Below, in pieces: positions 16,164 to 24,140 of a DNA stretch of 59,338 bases (position 1 is the stretch's first letter; each line of letters starts with the position of its first letter). The stretch is from positions 1 to 59,338 of the forward strand of contig JAJFFH010000026.1 of the NCBI GenBank assembly GCA_021776735.1. The letters run 5' to 3'. The position numbers and the translations under genes are program-made. This DNA is from Planctomycetota bacterium. GTDB lineage: Bacteria > Planctomycetota > PLA2. A model generated the notes under the pieces. It had not been told where the DNA came from. It ran no database searches and was given only the letters and a program-made list of their open reading frames with translations.

Positions 16164-16990
16164 GCGCCAGGAAAAGGAAAAAGAAGGCTGGCGCGCGGCC
16201 GAGCCCCCAGCCGAGCCCCCAGCCGAACGCGCGAGGCGCAGATGATCGTCCGGATCTGCTCAATGCCGGGATCAAGGTCAAGCATCTCCTGGGGGCGGTC
16301 GTCGCCGTACTCGGCGCCGGCTTCACTCTGTATCGCCTTGAGGCGTCGGCCGACGCCAATCTTCTGGATCGCCACGAGAAATCGAACAGGGCCTCGATCG
16401 AGGCGCAAGGGGTGCTCTGGGACACGAAGCTTGACGCACTTGCCAAGCTGTGGGATTCAAAGCTCGAAACTGCTAGAGCAACCCTCGACAGCAAGTACGA
16501 CCCGATCCTGAAGACCCTTCAAGGTCAGGGCGAGCGTAATTCGCGGATCGAGCTGAACTATCTGCTCGTTGATGCTCGGCTACAGGTCCTGAGCGCGGAA
16601 GCGAAGTACCACGCAGCCGAGCGCGAATTCAAGCGTCGTTGCGTGTTCATGGGCAACGGCAAGGTCACGCTTTGGTCCTTCCCCAGTCGAAAGAACACGA
16701 CCGAGCCTACGATCTACCAGATGAAGAGCGCTGGCGTCGGGAGCGATGTTGGCAAGAGGACAAGGGATAGCGTGCGTGATCAGCTGAGCGACGCCGTCAA
16801 CACTCTTGTGGAAGCTCGGCAGAAGCTCGCATTGATTGACCAGGCAGCGGCTGCCTATCGAGATCATGTTCCCGAGAGCTATCGCGACCTCTTCGACAGA
16901 TCGGTGAAGTCCTTGGAGGAGAGGGTTAAGACGAACATCACCGCAGCGAAGGCGAGCATTACAAAGCTGAACGGCCTCAAGTTCGGCTAG
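16160..16990 (+). CDS. Membrane-anchored coiled-coil protein of unknown function
   Basis: 276 residues from ATG 16160 (GAGGA about 9 nt upstream; an ATG at 16136 has no SD). A basic, PSPQPSPQP-containing cytoplasmic N terminus is followed by one transmembrane segment (HLLGAVVAVLGAGFTLYRL, about residues 41-59). The rest is a long charged helical region ending in SVKSLEERVKTNITAAKASI. It is the last plus-strand gene before the convergent terminator zone. A prophage-encoded exclusion or host-modifying role is possible but unproven. Confidence 0.75.
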   Translation: MSARKRKKKAGARPSPQPSPQPNARGADDRPDLLNAGIKVKHLLGAVVAVLGAGFTLYRLEASADANLLDRHEKSNRASIEAQGVLWDTKLDALAKLWDSKLETARATLDSKYDPILKTLQGQGERNSRIELNYLLVDARLQVLSAEAKYHAAEREFKRRCVFMGNGKVTLWSFPSRKNTTEPTIYQMKSAGVGSDVGKRTRDSVRDQLSDAVNTLVEARQKLALIDQAAAAYRDHVPESYRDLFDRSVKSLEERVKTNITAAKASITKLNGLKFG

Positions 16991-17330
16991 GGTCCTCGGC
17001 GTTCGCCTAGGCTGGCGAAGGAGAAGCCGGCCGCGGTAGGTCCAGGCGTCCCCGGACGGACTCGCACGGCCCCGGTCAGTTTTCCCGAGCTCGCTGCAGG
17101 GGCCACCCTAAAATCTGGTGGTCCGGGGGAACTCCATATCCACCCTTTGGCCCCTGGCATTTTTTCTTTGCCTAGGGGAAACGCCCCCGGGCACTTTTTC
17201 TTGTCGGACTTCGCCCCCGAACGTCGTGGTACCGAGGTCCGGGGGCGCCATTCTCCCGCCCATTCCGTCAAGTTAGGGGACGTTCCCCTCCCGGGCGGCG
17301 TTCCCCGGACGCCTAGGGCTCAGGCGTGCG
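16991..17330. terminator. Convergent intergenic zone with hairpins and T-tracts
   Basis: 340 bp between converging genes. CCCCTGGCA (17151-17159) pairs with TGCCTAGGGG (17169-17178, one bulged A) around a T-rich loop. A second GGCA-plus-T-tract copy follows at 17190-17200. Repeated CCCCCGG/CCGGGGG words occur throughout. I read it as a bidirectional termination region; no gene is supported. Confidence 0.45.
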
Positions 17331-17846
17331 TCACGGTGCGGGGTACCTCAACGACGCCGAGCCGCGAATCGCGAACGGGACCGACGGCTGCCCGTCCTTC
17401 ACGATGCGCCCTTCGATCTGGTGCCAGCCGACCTCGGACGAGCCACCGTCACGACGCACCGCGTACGCGTAGCGGACCTCCCACGACGTGGCGCTCTCCG
17501 ACAGCGTGGCCGGAACGCGCTGCGTTGTGCCGTCCATCTTGACGATGACGCGGATCGACTTTTTGTCCACCGTCCAGCCAGCGGCCATGGTGGGCCTCGA
17601 CATCTTGAGCCGCCACCGGGTGCGGTACTTCTCCAGCGTCATCGGGTAGCGGCTGATGTCGTTGATCGGCAGGTCGGCCTTCGCCAGCGCCACGCGATTC
17701 TCGATCTCGACCGTCTCCGCGAGCTGCCATTGGAGCGGCCCGAAGATAGCGACCGCGGCGAAGGCGATGATCAGCGCCGAAAACGTCGCCGGGTGCAGCT
17801 TCGCTTGTTTGGTGAAGCCCCAGAGTGCACGCAACCAGTTCGGCAC
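17331..17846 (-). CDS. Inner-membrane-anchored protein, lysis-cassette position
   Basis: 171 residues from GTG 17846, with AGGAG 8 nt upstream. One N-terminal transmembrane segment (PATFSALIIAFAAVAIFGPL) is followed by a probably periplasmic domain rich in strands (RWRLKMSRPTMAAGWTVDKK). It is the last gene of the late operon, after the lipoprotein and holin-like genes. Topology and position suggest an inner-membrane spanin-like partner, but no known spanin or endolysin sequence is evident. Confidence 0.6.
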   Translation of the reverse strand: MPNWLRALWGFTKQAKLHPATFSALIIAFAAVAIFGPLQWQLAETVEIENRVALAKADLPINDISRYPMTLEKYRTRWRLKMSRPTMAAGWTVDKKSIRVIVKMDGTTQRVPATLSESATSWEVRYAYAVRRDGGSSEVGWHQIEGRIVKDGQPSVPFAIRGSASLRYPAP

Positions 17847-17848
17847 GG

Positions 17849-18283
17849 CTAGAGCTCCTTGACGCGGTCGGCGCCACCGTTCGCGGGGTCGGCCGCCATC
17901 AGCGCGGCGCCCTGCTTGAGCCCCGCCCTCTTGGCCGCGGAAACGCCGGCGCCACCGACCAGCAGCGCGCCGAATGTCTTGAGCAGGTCGCCCCACGGAC
18001 CGCCTTGCTCTTCGCCCTTGTCGATGAGCTTCTGGCCCGCACTGGCGATCTTGGCGTCGGCCTTCTTGCCCGCCTCGAGCACGGCCGCGGACGCCGCTGC
18101 GGACAGGGACGTGACGGTGCCCTCGGCCTTGTTCGCCACGCGTTCGACCTCAGCCTTGCCGACGGCGACAACGGCCTTGAGGCCGGCGTCAGCGGTCGCG
18201 AGCGCGGGCTCAACGAGCGCGGCCGCGAGAGTTGCGCAGCCCGTCAGGGCCACGAGAAGAGTGCAGAGCAAAAGCGTACGCAT
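17849..18283 (-). CDS. Lipoprotein, possible outer-membrane spanin subunit
   Basis: 144 residues. MRTLLLCTLLVALTGCATL gives a clear type II signal with lipobox LTGC. A long Ala-rich amphipathic helix (VEPALATADAGLKAVVAVGK) follows, and near the C terminus there is a hydrophobic patch (ALLVGGAGVSAAKRAG). It lies between a holin-like gene and an anchored membrane gene, with a TGATG overlap, so a lysis role such as o-spanin is plausible. It is longer than Rz1-type lipoproteins. Confidence 0.6.
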   Translation of the reverse strand: MRTLLLCTLLVALTGCATLAAALVEPALATADAGLKAVVAVGKAEVERVANKAEGTVTSLSAAASAAVLEAGKKADAKIASAGQKLIDKGEEQGGPWGDLLKTFGALLVGGAGVSAAKRAGLKQGAALMAADPANGGADRVKEL

Positions 18284-18507
18284 CACGAGTCCTCCGATTC
18301 GGGTGTCTTTCCGGTGAGCGCCTTGATGAGCAGCTTGAACTGCTCCATGCGCCTCTTCTCGCGGGCTTCTTCCATCCGCGGCATCACGATCAAAAAGAAG
18401 AAGGCCATCACGCCGAGCGCGCCGTACTGCGCCACGTTGTCGGCGATGCCTGCGGCGCTGGCGAGCAGACCGCAGGACAGGAGCACCACGCCGCCGCCCG
18501 CGTGCAC
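18283..18507 (-). CDS. Holin-like small membrane protein
   Basis: 74 residues from GTG 18507. Two hydrophobic segments (VVLLSCGLLASAAGI and YGALGVMAFFFLIVMP) precede a highly charged tail (RMEEAREKRRMEQFKLLIKA), the usual layout of small phage holins. It begins within the stop codon region of the tail gene and overlaps the lipoprotein gene. The family is not recognised, so holin is inferred from size, topology and position. Confidence 0.6.
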   Translation of the reverse strand: MHAGGGVVLLSCGLLASAAGIADNVAQYGALGVMAFFFLIVMPRMEEAREKRRMEQFKLLIKALTGKTPESEDS

Positions 18508-19187
18508 TACTGCAGCTCCTGCCAGGCGAGGATCTGAGCGGCCACGCTGAGGTTCGGCGTGCCGGTGCCGACCTGCACGGACCACTCGAACTGCTCGCTC
18601 GCGTCGAGCACGACCCAGAAGCGGTCCCGGACCGGACGGCTCGACACCTGGCAGTAGATGCGCCGCTCGTCGGTGCCGCCGTTCGACCGGACCGCGAGGT
18701 ATGCGTCCGTGTCGTTGGCCGGGACCGTGCCGGTCTCCTTGACGTCGAAGTCGATCAGCGCGGCGACGACACGGTGTGCGTCGATGTGGTCGGCCTGCGC
18801 GTCGAACAACGCGGCGAGCGAGTGCGTGGTGAAGGCCACGTCTGCCGCATGCGGGCCCGCCGGCGAGAGCGTGATCGCGATAGGCGCGGTCAGGTACTGC
18901 GTGTAGAACGCGCAGACCTTTTTCCAGCCGTAGGTGTCGGGCCCGCTCGTGAGCTTCACCCAGCGCTTCATCACCGGGTTGAGCACGGAGCCATCGACGC
19001 CGATGTCCTCCCACCAGATGCCCGCCTCGCGATCTGCCCATAGGACCGGGGCACCCGAATCGGGCGCCGTCGCGCTGCGGTAGTTCGTTGCGGCGCCTTC
19101 GACGCCGGCGAGCAGGCGCTGCACCCACGAGCACCAGTCAAGGTTGGAGGGGTAGGCGAGTCCGGTGGTGTTGAGGCCGAGCGTCAC
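18507..19187 (-). CDS. Tail-associated protein of unknown function
   Basis: 226 residues, ATG 19187. Beta-rich with many aromatic residues (LWADREAGIWWEDIGVDGSV, RDRFWVVLDASEQFEWSVQV). It is the last gene before the lysis-like cassette and directly follows the tail-tip genes, a position typical of receptor-binding or tail-fibre accessory proteins. No recognisable catalytic motif. Confidence 0.6.
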   Translation of the reverse strand: MTLGLNTTGLAYPSNLDWCSWVQRLLAGVEGAATNYRSATAPDSGAPVLWADREAGIWWEDIGVDGSVLNPVMKRWVKLTSGPDTYGWKKVCAFYTQYLTAPIAITLSPAGPHAADVAFTTHSLAALFDAQADHIDAHRVVAALIDFDVKETGTVPANDTDAYLAVRSNGGTDERRIYCQVSSRPVRDRFWVVLDASEQFEWSVQVGTGTPNLSVAAQILAWQELQ

Positions 19188-19218
19188 GCTGGCCAGACTT
19201 GACCGCCGCGCGCGGAAC

Positions 19219-20730
19219 TCAATAGCCGATGGCGTGGTAGTGGAACGTGACCTCGTCGCTGACCAGCGCGTTTAGGTGATCGTAGAACCGAACCGTGAAC
19301 GATGGCGCCACCGGGTTCACGCTCACGATGTCCGGGCAAAGCGCGCGGCCGGCCGCGGACGGCGTCACCGTCGGATCGAACGTGTTCGCGAACGGGGAAA
19401 CACCGGTATCAGGATCCGTGGGCAGCGTCACCGTGTGCGTCGTCGCCACCGCGGGCTTGGTCGCCTGGCCGGCGAACACCCGGCGCTTGAGCCGCGCCTG
19501 CACGGTCACGCGGTCCATGTAGAGCTGGTACAGCCCGATCGGGTCGTGCACCGTGTTGCGCACCTGCAGGTAGCGAAACTTCTCGTAGCGGCCCTGGCGC
19601 GCCGGACGCCACCCGCTCCAGACGACGTTGTCCTCCGAGATCTTGTACTCCCAGAGCGACGGCGGGATCGGATGCAGCGGCTTGCAGTTCTCGTCCACCA
19701 TGCAGGCGCGGTGCGCGGCGCCCAGCGGGAGGCCCTCGAGCTCCTCGGCCGCGCGCGGGTCGGCCGGGAACTTCGGGACGTCGTGCTCGGTGAGCGTGAC
19801 AGGCGGCGTCGCGGTCTTGCGGCGCCAGCGGCCGGCGATGTCGATCGCGGCGACCATGACGCGGGCCAGGCTGACCACGCTGCTCTCGACGGTGGCCCGA
19901 TTGACGTAGAGGGCGGAGCCGTCGAGGCCCAGGTCCTTCATCAGCCCGGACTGCTCGGTTCCCCAATCGCCGCAGTCGGCCCGGTGGGGCGCGGGCAGGA
20001 GCCGCATGCGGATACCGTCGCCGAGTGCCGTGTCGTCGAACTCCCACGGGTCGGACGAGGTCGCCGTCGGCCACCCTACGTACGCCGTGTCGGGCCGCAC
20101 ATCGATCAGCGTGATCGATTCCTCGTCGTAGAGCTTGGGCGCGACCACGTCCTGCTCGGCGACCGTGCCGGCGCGGCCGCCGGTTCCGACCGGGCGCACG
20201 GTCAGGTGCTGATCGACGCCGAGCCCGTAGCCGCCCATGCCGAAGGGGACCGTTTCGTCCCGCACGGCGCCGTCGCGGTCCGCCCCCTCGTCGCGCACCG
20301 GCTTCTCGGCCACCAGCTCGCCCTGCACGGGGTCGTCGCCGGTCTTGTGGTCGATGACCTGCACCAGCGCGGTGTCGTCGTCCGCAGCTACGGGACCGAC
20401 GTCTACGGCGCCCTGCGCGCTCGTCTCGGTCACACCGATCGCGACTTCCTTGGGTGCGGCTACCGGGAGCTCGGCCGCGGACACGTCGCGTGTGTGCGCG
20501 ATCGCAGCCTTCCAGTCCTGGAGGGCGCCGCCCTTGCTGCGCGCAAGCACGCGGAACGTCCAGTTGCCCTTGAAGATCGTGAACTTCGCGCTGCGCTGAT
20601 TCGCCGCGACACTGGCCAGCTTGCGCCCCGGAATGTCGGGGTCGGTGCTGCCCCAGACCTCCCACGAGCCGATGCTGGGGTCGGGCGTGGCCGGCGTCAG
20701 CCACGAGACGTGCGCGGTGACGAGGTTCAC
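19219..20730 (-). CDS. Tail tip/fibre protein with fibronectin-like N terminus
   Basis: 503 residues from GTG 20730, which overlaps the upstream stop (GTGA). The N-terminal about 90 residues (AHVSWLTPATPDPSIGSWEV, then RVLARSKGGALQDW) look like a fibronectin type III domain. The remainder is beta-rich with repeated transitions. Immediately downstream of the J-like hub, it probably extends the tail tip and contacts the host surface. Confidence 0.65.
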   Translation of the reverse strand: MNLVTAHVSWLTPATPDPSIGSWEVWGSTDPDIPGRKLASVAANQRSAKFTIFKGNWTFRVLARSKGGALQDWKAAIAHTRDVSAAELPVAAPKEVAIGVTETSAQGAVDVGPVAADDDTALVQVIDHKTGDDPVQGELVAEKPVRDEGADRDGAVRDETVPFGMGGYGLGVDQHLTVRPVGTGGRAGTVAEQDVVAPKLYDEESITLIDVRPDTAYVGWPTATSSDPWEFDDTALGDGIRMRLLPAPHRADCGDWGTEQSGLMKDLGLDGSALYVNRATVESSVVSLARVMVAAIDIAGRWRRKTATPPVTLTEHDVPKFPADPRAAEELEGLPLGAAHRACMVDENCKPLHPIPPSLWEYKISEDNVVWSGWRPARQGRYEKFRYLQVRNTVHDPIGLYQLYMDRVTVQARLKRRVFAGQATKPAVATTHTVTLPTDPDTGVSPFANTFDPTVTPSAAGRALCPDIVSVNPVAPSFTVRFYDHLNALVSDEVTFHYHAIGY

Positions 20731-22727
20731 GGCGCCGACACCGTTACGACGTTGAGGTCCGCCTTCTCGACGCGGACGCTGATGCTCAGCACCTTCAGCA
20801 CCGGCGGATTCATGAACTGCAGGGTGCCAACGCCGGGCGGCAGCTTCTTCACAGCCGGCGCGCTCGTGTTTGTTTCCCTTGTCGAGAAGAGCGACGACAC
20901 AGGGTCGTTCGCGTAGACGCCGGCGTCGTAGTCGCGGGCCACCATGCGGCCTTCGCCGCGGCTGCCGTGGCCGGTCGCATACAGCCGCAGGAGCGCGCTC
21001 GTCAGGCCGTGGTGGTCGTCGTTCACCGCGACCACGTCCATCGGGAGCAGGTCGTGATCGCCCCAGCCGGCGCGCCACTCCCAGAAGTCCGGCGTCAGCG
21101 TCGCGAGCAGGTACTGATAGCGCGCCTCGCGCGCGGCCTGCGTGCGGTGCGCGACGCCGCGGTAGTTCAGCTCGAGCGGATTCTTCGGCGTGGAGCCCTC
21201 CGGCCAGGTGACCGTTTTTTCGCGGTACTCGTCGTCGGCATCGAGAAAGGCAATCACCACGCCGTCGTACTGCTCGTCCTGCGGCGGCGGGATGCGGCGC
21301 AACGAAGACCGGCCGTCCTGCTCCGCGACGACGTTCTGGCGCCCGTCCGTCGTCTTGCGCGCGTCGAACGTGCGCACCGAGCTGCCGGCGATGTCTTGCA
21401 CGATGCGGACTAGGCCGTCGTGCTCGATCAGATGCGCGCGGCATGTCTGGAGGATCTGGCGGATGTGGTCCTCGCCTGGCGCGCCGTCCGCGATGAGATA
21501 GTTGAGACGCCACAGGGGCTCTTGCGGTCCGCCGGCGACCGACGTGAGCGTGGCGGCGCGGTCGATCGCGTCCTGCCACGAGCTGCCCACGCCGACATCG
21601 AGCGACACCGGGAAGCCGAGACCCCAGCGCGTGTTCTGGAAGACTTCGCGCGCGAGGATGAACGGGTTCTCGCTCGTGACCGCGTTGCCGGTTGCCGGGT
21701 CGTTGGTGACGAGCAGCCCGGGCGAAAGCCACTCGATGCTCGGGACCGATCCGCCGAGACTGTCGGTGACCACGCCCTTGAGCGCGATGAGCTGATACCA
21801 GGGGTAGGTGTCTTCCGACTGCGTGATCTCGATCACGCTGGAAAGGGTCGGCTCGCTCTGGCGCGCCGCGTTGGACTCGATGACGCCCGAGACCCGAACG
21901 ACGTAGCGGCCCTTGGTCGGGAACACGAGCTCGATCTGCCGGCGGACGGGCGACGTCGAGCTGGCGCGCGTGTAGAAGTAGCCGGGCACACCGGACGGGA
22001 ACTGTCCGAGACCCGAGACGCTGTTTTCCCAGTCCGGGTTCTGCGGCTTGTCGAGCGGTGCTGCGCGCCACGGGTTGTGCAGCGGGTCGTGGGCCTTGGT
22101 CGCGTCTCGGTACTCGATCTTCACGCCGCCGTAGACACCGCGAACACCCTTCGACTTGCTGATGCGGTAGAGCCCGGACGCGAACGTGAGGAGGATCTGA
22201 ATCTCCTTCGCGTCGGCTCGCATCTCGTACTCGTGCGAGATGGCCGGGTTGCCGTCCTTCGGTCCCTCGAGCAGCAGGCCGATGTCGAACGGGCTGCCCA
22301 CCTTGTTGAAGCCCGGGATCGCGTCCTGGTTGGCCGTGCCGGTGCGGTGGTGGATTTCGAGGTCGGGGTAGTTGCCTTCGCCGACCTTCTCGCCGTTGAT
22401 CTTGAGGCGGCCGCTCTTGCGAATGTCGCCCGGATCGCCCGACGTGCCGTGCGAAGCGACGTACAGTAGGTCGAAGGCCTGCTTTTGCCCTTCGGTGCGC
22501 AGCACGACCGAAATGAGGAGCGGCTCGACAGGATGCTCCTTGCCGAGAACAACCGGGACGAACGCGCCCTCGCCTTTTGAGTTGGCGAGGCGGTCGAATC
22601 CGGGCGTCGAGCCGCTTCCCGTTCCGGGCTTGCCGGTGATGGCGCCGATGGCGAACGAAATGCCCGTGCTGATGAGCGTCGTAATCAGCACGACCGCGAA
22701 CGGACCGAGGGCCAGGAGCAGGATCAT
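20727..22727 (-). CDS. Tail tip hub / host-specificity protein (lambda J-like)
   Basis: 666 residues from ATG 22727, overlapping the upstream stop by 4 bp. The N terminus is hydrophobic (LLLALGPFAVVLITTLISTG), as in lambda J and GTA hub proteins, followed by beta domains and a segment (QEPLWRLNYLIADGAPGEDH) typical of the tail-tip assembly family. Located after the two small distal-tail proteins, it should form the central tail hub. C-terminal adhesin domains are carried by the next gene. Confidence 0.75.
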   Translation of the reverse strand: MILLLALGPFAVVLITTLISTGISFAIGAITGKPGTGSGSTPGFDRLANSKGEGAFVPVVLGKEHPVEPLLISVVLRTEGQKQAFDLLYVASHGTSGDPGDIRKSGRLKINGEKVGEGNYPDLEIHHRTGTANQDAIPGFNKVGSPFDIGLLLEGPKDGNPAISHEYEMRADAKEIQILLTFASGLYRISKSKGVRGVYGGVKIEYRDATKAHDPLHNPWRAAPLDKPQNPDWENSVSGLGQFPSGVPGYFYTRASSTSPVRRQIELVFPTKGRYVVRVSGVIESNAARQSEPTLSSVIEITQSEDTYPWYQLIALKGVVTDSLGGSVPSIEWLSPGLLVTNDPATGNAVTSENPFILAREVFQNTRWGLGFPVSLDVGVGSSWQDAIDRAATLTSVAGGPQEPLWRLNYLIADGAPGEDHIRQILQTCRAHLIEHDGLVRIVQDIAGSSVRTFDARKTTDGRQNVVAEQDGRSSLRRIPPPQDEQYDGVVIAFLDADDEYREKTVTWPEGSTPKNPLELNYRGVAHRTQAAREARYQYLLATLTPDFWEWRAGWGDHDLLPMDVVAVNDDHHGLTSALLRLYATGHGSRGEGRMVARDYDAGVYANDPVSSLFSTRETNTSAPAVKKLPPGVGTLQFMNPPVLKVLSISVRVEKADLNVVTVSAP

Positions 22728-23212
22728 GCCGACGGGATCCCCGGGAACAGCGCGCGCGTGGCACGCACCGACGGCACGGTCTTTTGCAGCAGAGACCGAA
22801 AGCTCTGCAGGTGCAGGATCAGTTCGCCGGTCGGCTCCTCGTACGCGTCCACCACGAGGTCGTTGCGCAGCACGTTCGCCGCGCTGCCCAGGTGGTCGCG
22901 GTCGGCGCGGTAGATGCGCACGATGCGGGCGTTGAAGTCGGCGCCGAGTGCTTTCCAGAACCGGTCCGCATCGCCGAGCGTTACGTCGAGGCCCTGTTCC
23001 TCGCCGAGCGCATCGACGCTCACCTCGTCCCAGTCGATCGAACGCGGCTCGTACGTCTCCCCACCGAACGTGACAGGCCGCAGGAAGCTCGTCACGAGCT
23101 TGTGCAGCGTGTCGGTGTACTGAACACGAAAGAGCCACACGGGCTTTTGCGTGCGGCTGTCCGCGGCCTCCTGCAGCGCGTCGAGGAACGTGGTGGGCAG
23201 GCCCCGGGTCAC
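22724..23212 (-). CDS. Minor tail protein (DUF2163/BR0599-like N domain)
   Basis: 162 residues. The opening KPVWLFRVQYTDTLHKLVTS and the strand pattern with YEPRSIDWDEVSVD resemble tail-tip hub-connecting proteins of siphoviruses and gene transfer agents. Overlaps both neighbours by 4 bp (ATGA). No peptidase motif is visible. The family name is a judgement from pattern. Confidence 0.6.
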   Translation of the reverse strand: MTRGLPTTFLDALQEAADSRTQKPVWLFRVQYTDTLHKLVTSFLRPVTFGGETYEPRSIDWDEVSVDALGEEQGLDVTLGDADRFWKALGADFNARIVRIYRADRDHLGSAANVLRNDLVVDAYEEPTGELILHLQSFRSLLQKTVPSVRATRALFPGIPSA

Positions 23213-23769
23213 GCCGGAATCTCCTCAAAATCGATCGAGCCGTCGAAGCGCGGGCCGACCGTGGAGACGCGGCGCCACCGCGGCCGCTGCAGGACGCGGA
23301 CCAGCCGGGAGTACTCGTAATCGGCATCGACCACGGACGTGTCGGCGACGCCGGCGGCAAGGATGAACTCGCGTGCGTCGGTATCGACGCTGGAGACCGT
23401 GACCGGAGAGCCACCGACGCGGACCGTCTCGGTGCCGCTGATCGGGTAGTCGCCACCCTGGTCGCCGCTCTTTGGGATGCGCCAGCGGGTGACGCTGCCG
23501 CCGGTGGTGACCGGCTCCAGCGTGATGGCGAGCCGGGCGAAGTCGTCGAGATCCTTGAGCAGGAACGTCCGGTTGGCCCGGAGGAAGGCGTCGAGGGTCT
23601 GCTTGCCGGTGCGGTTGCGTCGAAACGTCTGGCTCCAGCGGCGCAGGTCGCGGTCTGTGAGGTCGGCGATCTGGACGTTTTGGCCCGCGTAGCGGGTGAC
23701 CAGCTCCGGGCGTTCGTCCAGGTGCTCGTCCTGGAAGAGCGGGGTCTCGGCGAAGACGGCAAGGGGCAC
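23209..23769 (-). CDS. Distal tail protein (DUF2460-like)
   Basis: 186 residues from GTG 23769. The segment DLTDRDLRRWSQTFRRNRTGKQ followed by FLRANRTFLLKDLDDF matches the helix-loop of DUF2460-type distal tail proteins of GTAs and related siphoviruses. It is the first gene of the tail-tip block after the moron/tRNA-like region, about 100 bp from the plus-strand promoter. The SD is not obvious, so the start is approximate. Confidence 0.65.
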   Translation of the reverse strand: MPLAVFAETPLFQDEHLDERPELVTRYAGQNVQIADLTDRDLRRWSQTFRRNRTGKQTLDAFLRANRTFLLKDLDDFARLAITLEPVTTGGSVTRWRIPKSGDQGGDYPISGTETVRVGGSPVTVSSVDTDAREFILAAGVADTSVVDADYEYSRLVRVLQRPRWRRVSTVGPRFDGSIDFEEIPA

Positions 23770-23872
23770 GGAGGCCGTTTTCGCCGCCAGTTTGTACTAT
23801 TCAACGGTACTACAGTCTCCGTGGAGCCGTTCCACTTGTCCCTGTAGAAGAAGTTCTCAGAAGAAGTCTTGA

Positions 23873-23901
23873 TTGACTAAAGCGAAAACGCCGACTATAC
23901 T
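23873..23901 (+). promoter_or_regulatory. Strong sigma70-type promoter on plus strand
   Basis: TTGACT (23873-23878), a 17-nt spacer and TATACT (23896-23901) differ from consensus by two bases. Transcription should start near 23908 and end at the intrinsic terminator 24101-24140, giving a transcript of about 230 nt antisense to the minus-strand tRNA-like elements. No open frame with a ribosome binding site was seen in that interval. Confidence 0.6.
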
Positions 23902-23928
23902 CTTGCGTGTTCCCACAAAAGAAAAGTT

Positions 23929-23998
23929 GTGGACCTAGAGAGACTTGCACTCTCGCCGGGTTGGATAGGAAGCCGTCCGGCACGCTTGTTAGGCCCAC
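23929..23998 (-). ncRNA. tRNA-like three-way-junction element
   Basis: On the minus strand GTGGGCCTA and TAGGTCCAC pair as a 9-bp closing helix with one G-U; the plus strand would have A-C there, so the minus strand is favoured. A T-arm-like hairpin GAGAG-TGCAAGT-CTCTC and a second helix GCCGG/CCGGC with a 17-nt loop complete it. There is no room for a normal anticodon arm, so this is not a standard tRNA. It may be a degenerate tRNA or a tRNA mimic. Confidence 0.45.
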
Positions 23999-24008
23999 AT
24001 GATGAAAA

Positions 24009-24084
24009 TGGTCAGGGGGGCGGGTATTGAACCCGCTGTCTCCCGCTCCTAAAGCGGGCGCTTCTCCGTACAAGCTGCCCCCTG
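24009..24084 (-). tRNA. tRNA-like gene, anticodon UAG (Leu?), short variable loop
   Basis: 76 nt with CCA encoded. Acceptor CAGGGGG/CCCCCTG, D-stem GCTT/AAGC, anticodon stem CCCGC/GCGGG with loop TTTAGGA, 5-nt variable loop and T-arm GCGGG-TTCAATA-CCCGC are all perfect. UAG would decode CUN Leu and A73 agrees, but tRNA-Leu should have a long variable arm. C8, G14 and G21 also deviate from the conserved U8, A14 and A21. Charging identity is therefore unclear. Confidence 0.65.
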
Positions 24085-24100
24085 ACATGGTCTAGACGCT

Positions 24101-24140
24101 GGCCGCGGCGAGAATCACTAGTTCTCGCCGCGGCCTTTTT
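24101..24140 (+). terminator. Strong intrinsic terminator (plus strand)
   Basis: GGCCGCGGCGAGAA (24101-24114) pairs perfectly with TTCTCGCCGCGGCC (24122-24135), followed by TTTTT. The T-tract is on the plus strand only, so it terminates plus-strand transcripts, such as the one from 23873. It directly abuts the stop codon of the minus-strand gene at 24139. Confidence 0.8.

Noticed and set aside
19219..22764. A single minus-strand frame of 1181 codons spanning two tail genes
   Set aside because: The right part is an off-frame reading of the J-like gene; the real gene starts at GTG 20730 overlapping the previous stop.
23929..23998. Plus-strand standard tRNA
   Set aside because: On the plus strand the closing helix has an A-C mismatch that is G-U on the minus strand, and no 5-7-5 anticodon arm fits on either strand.
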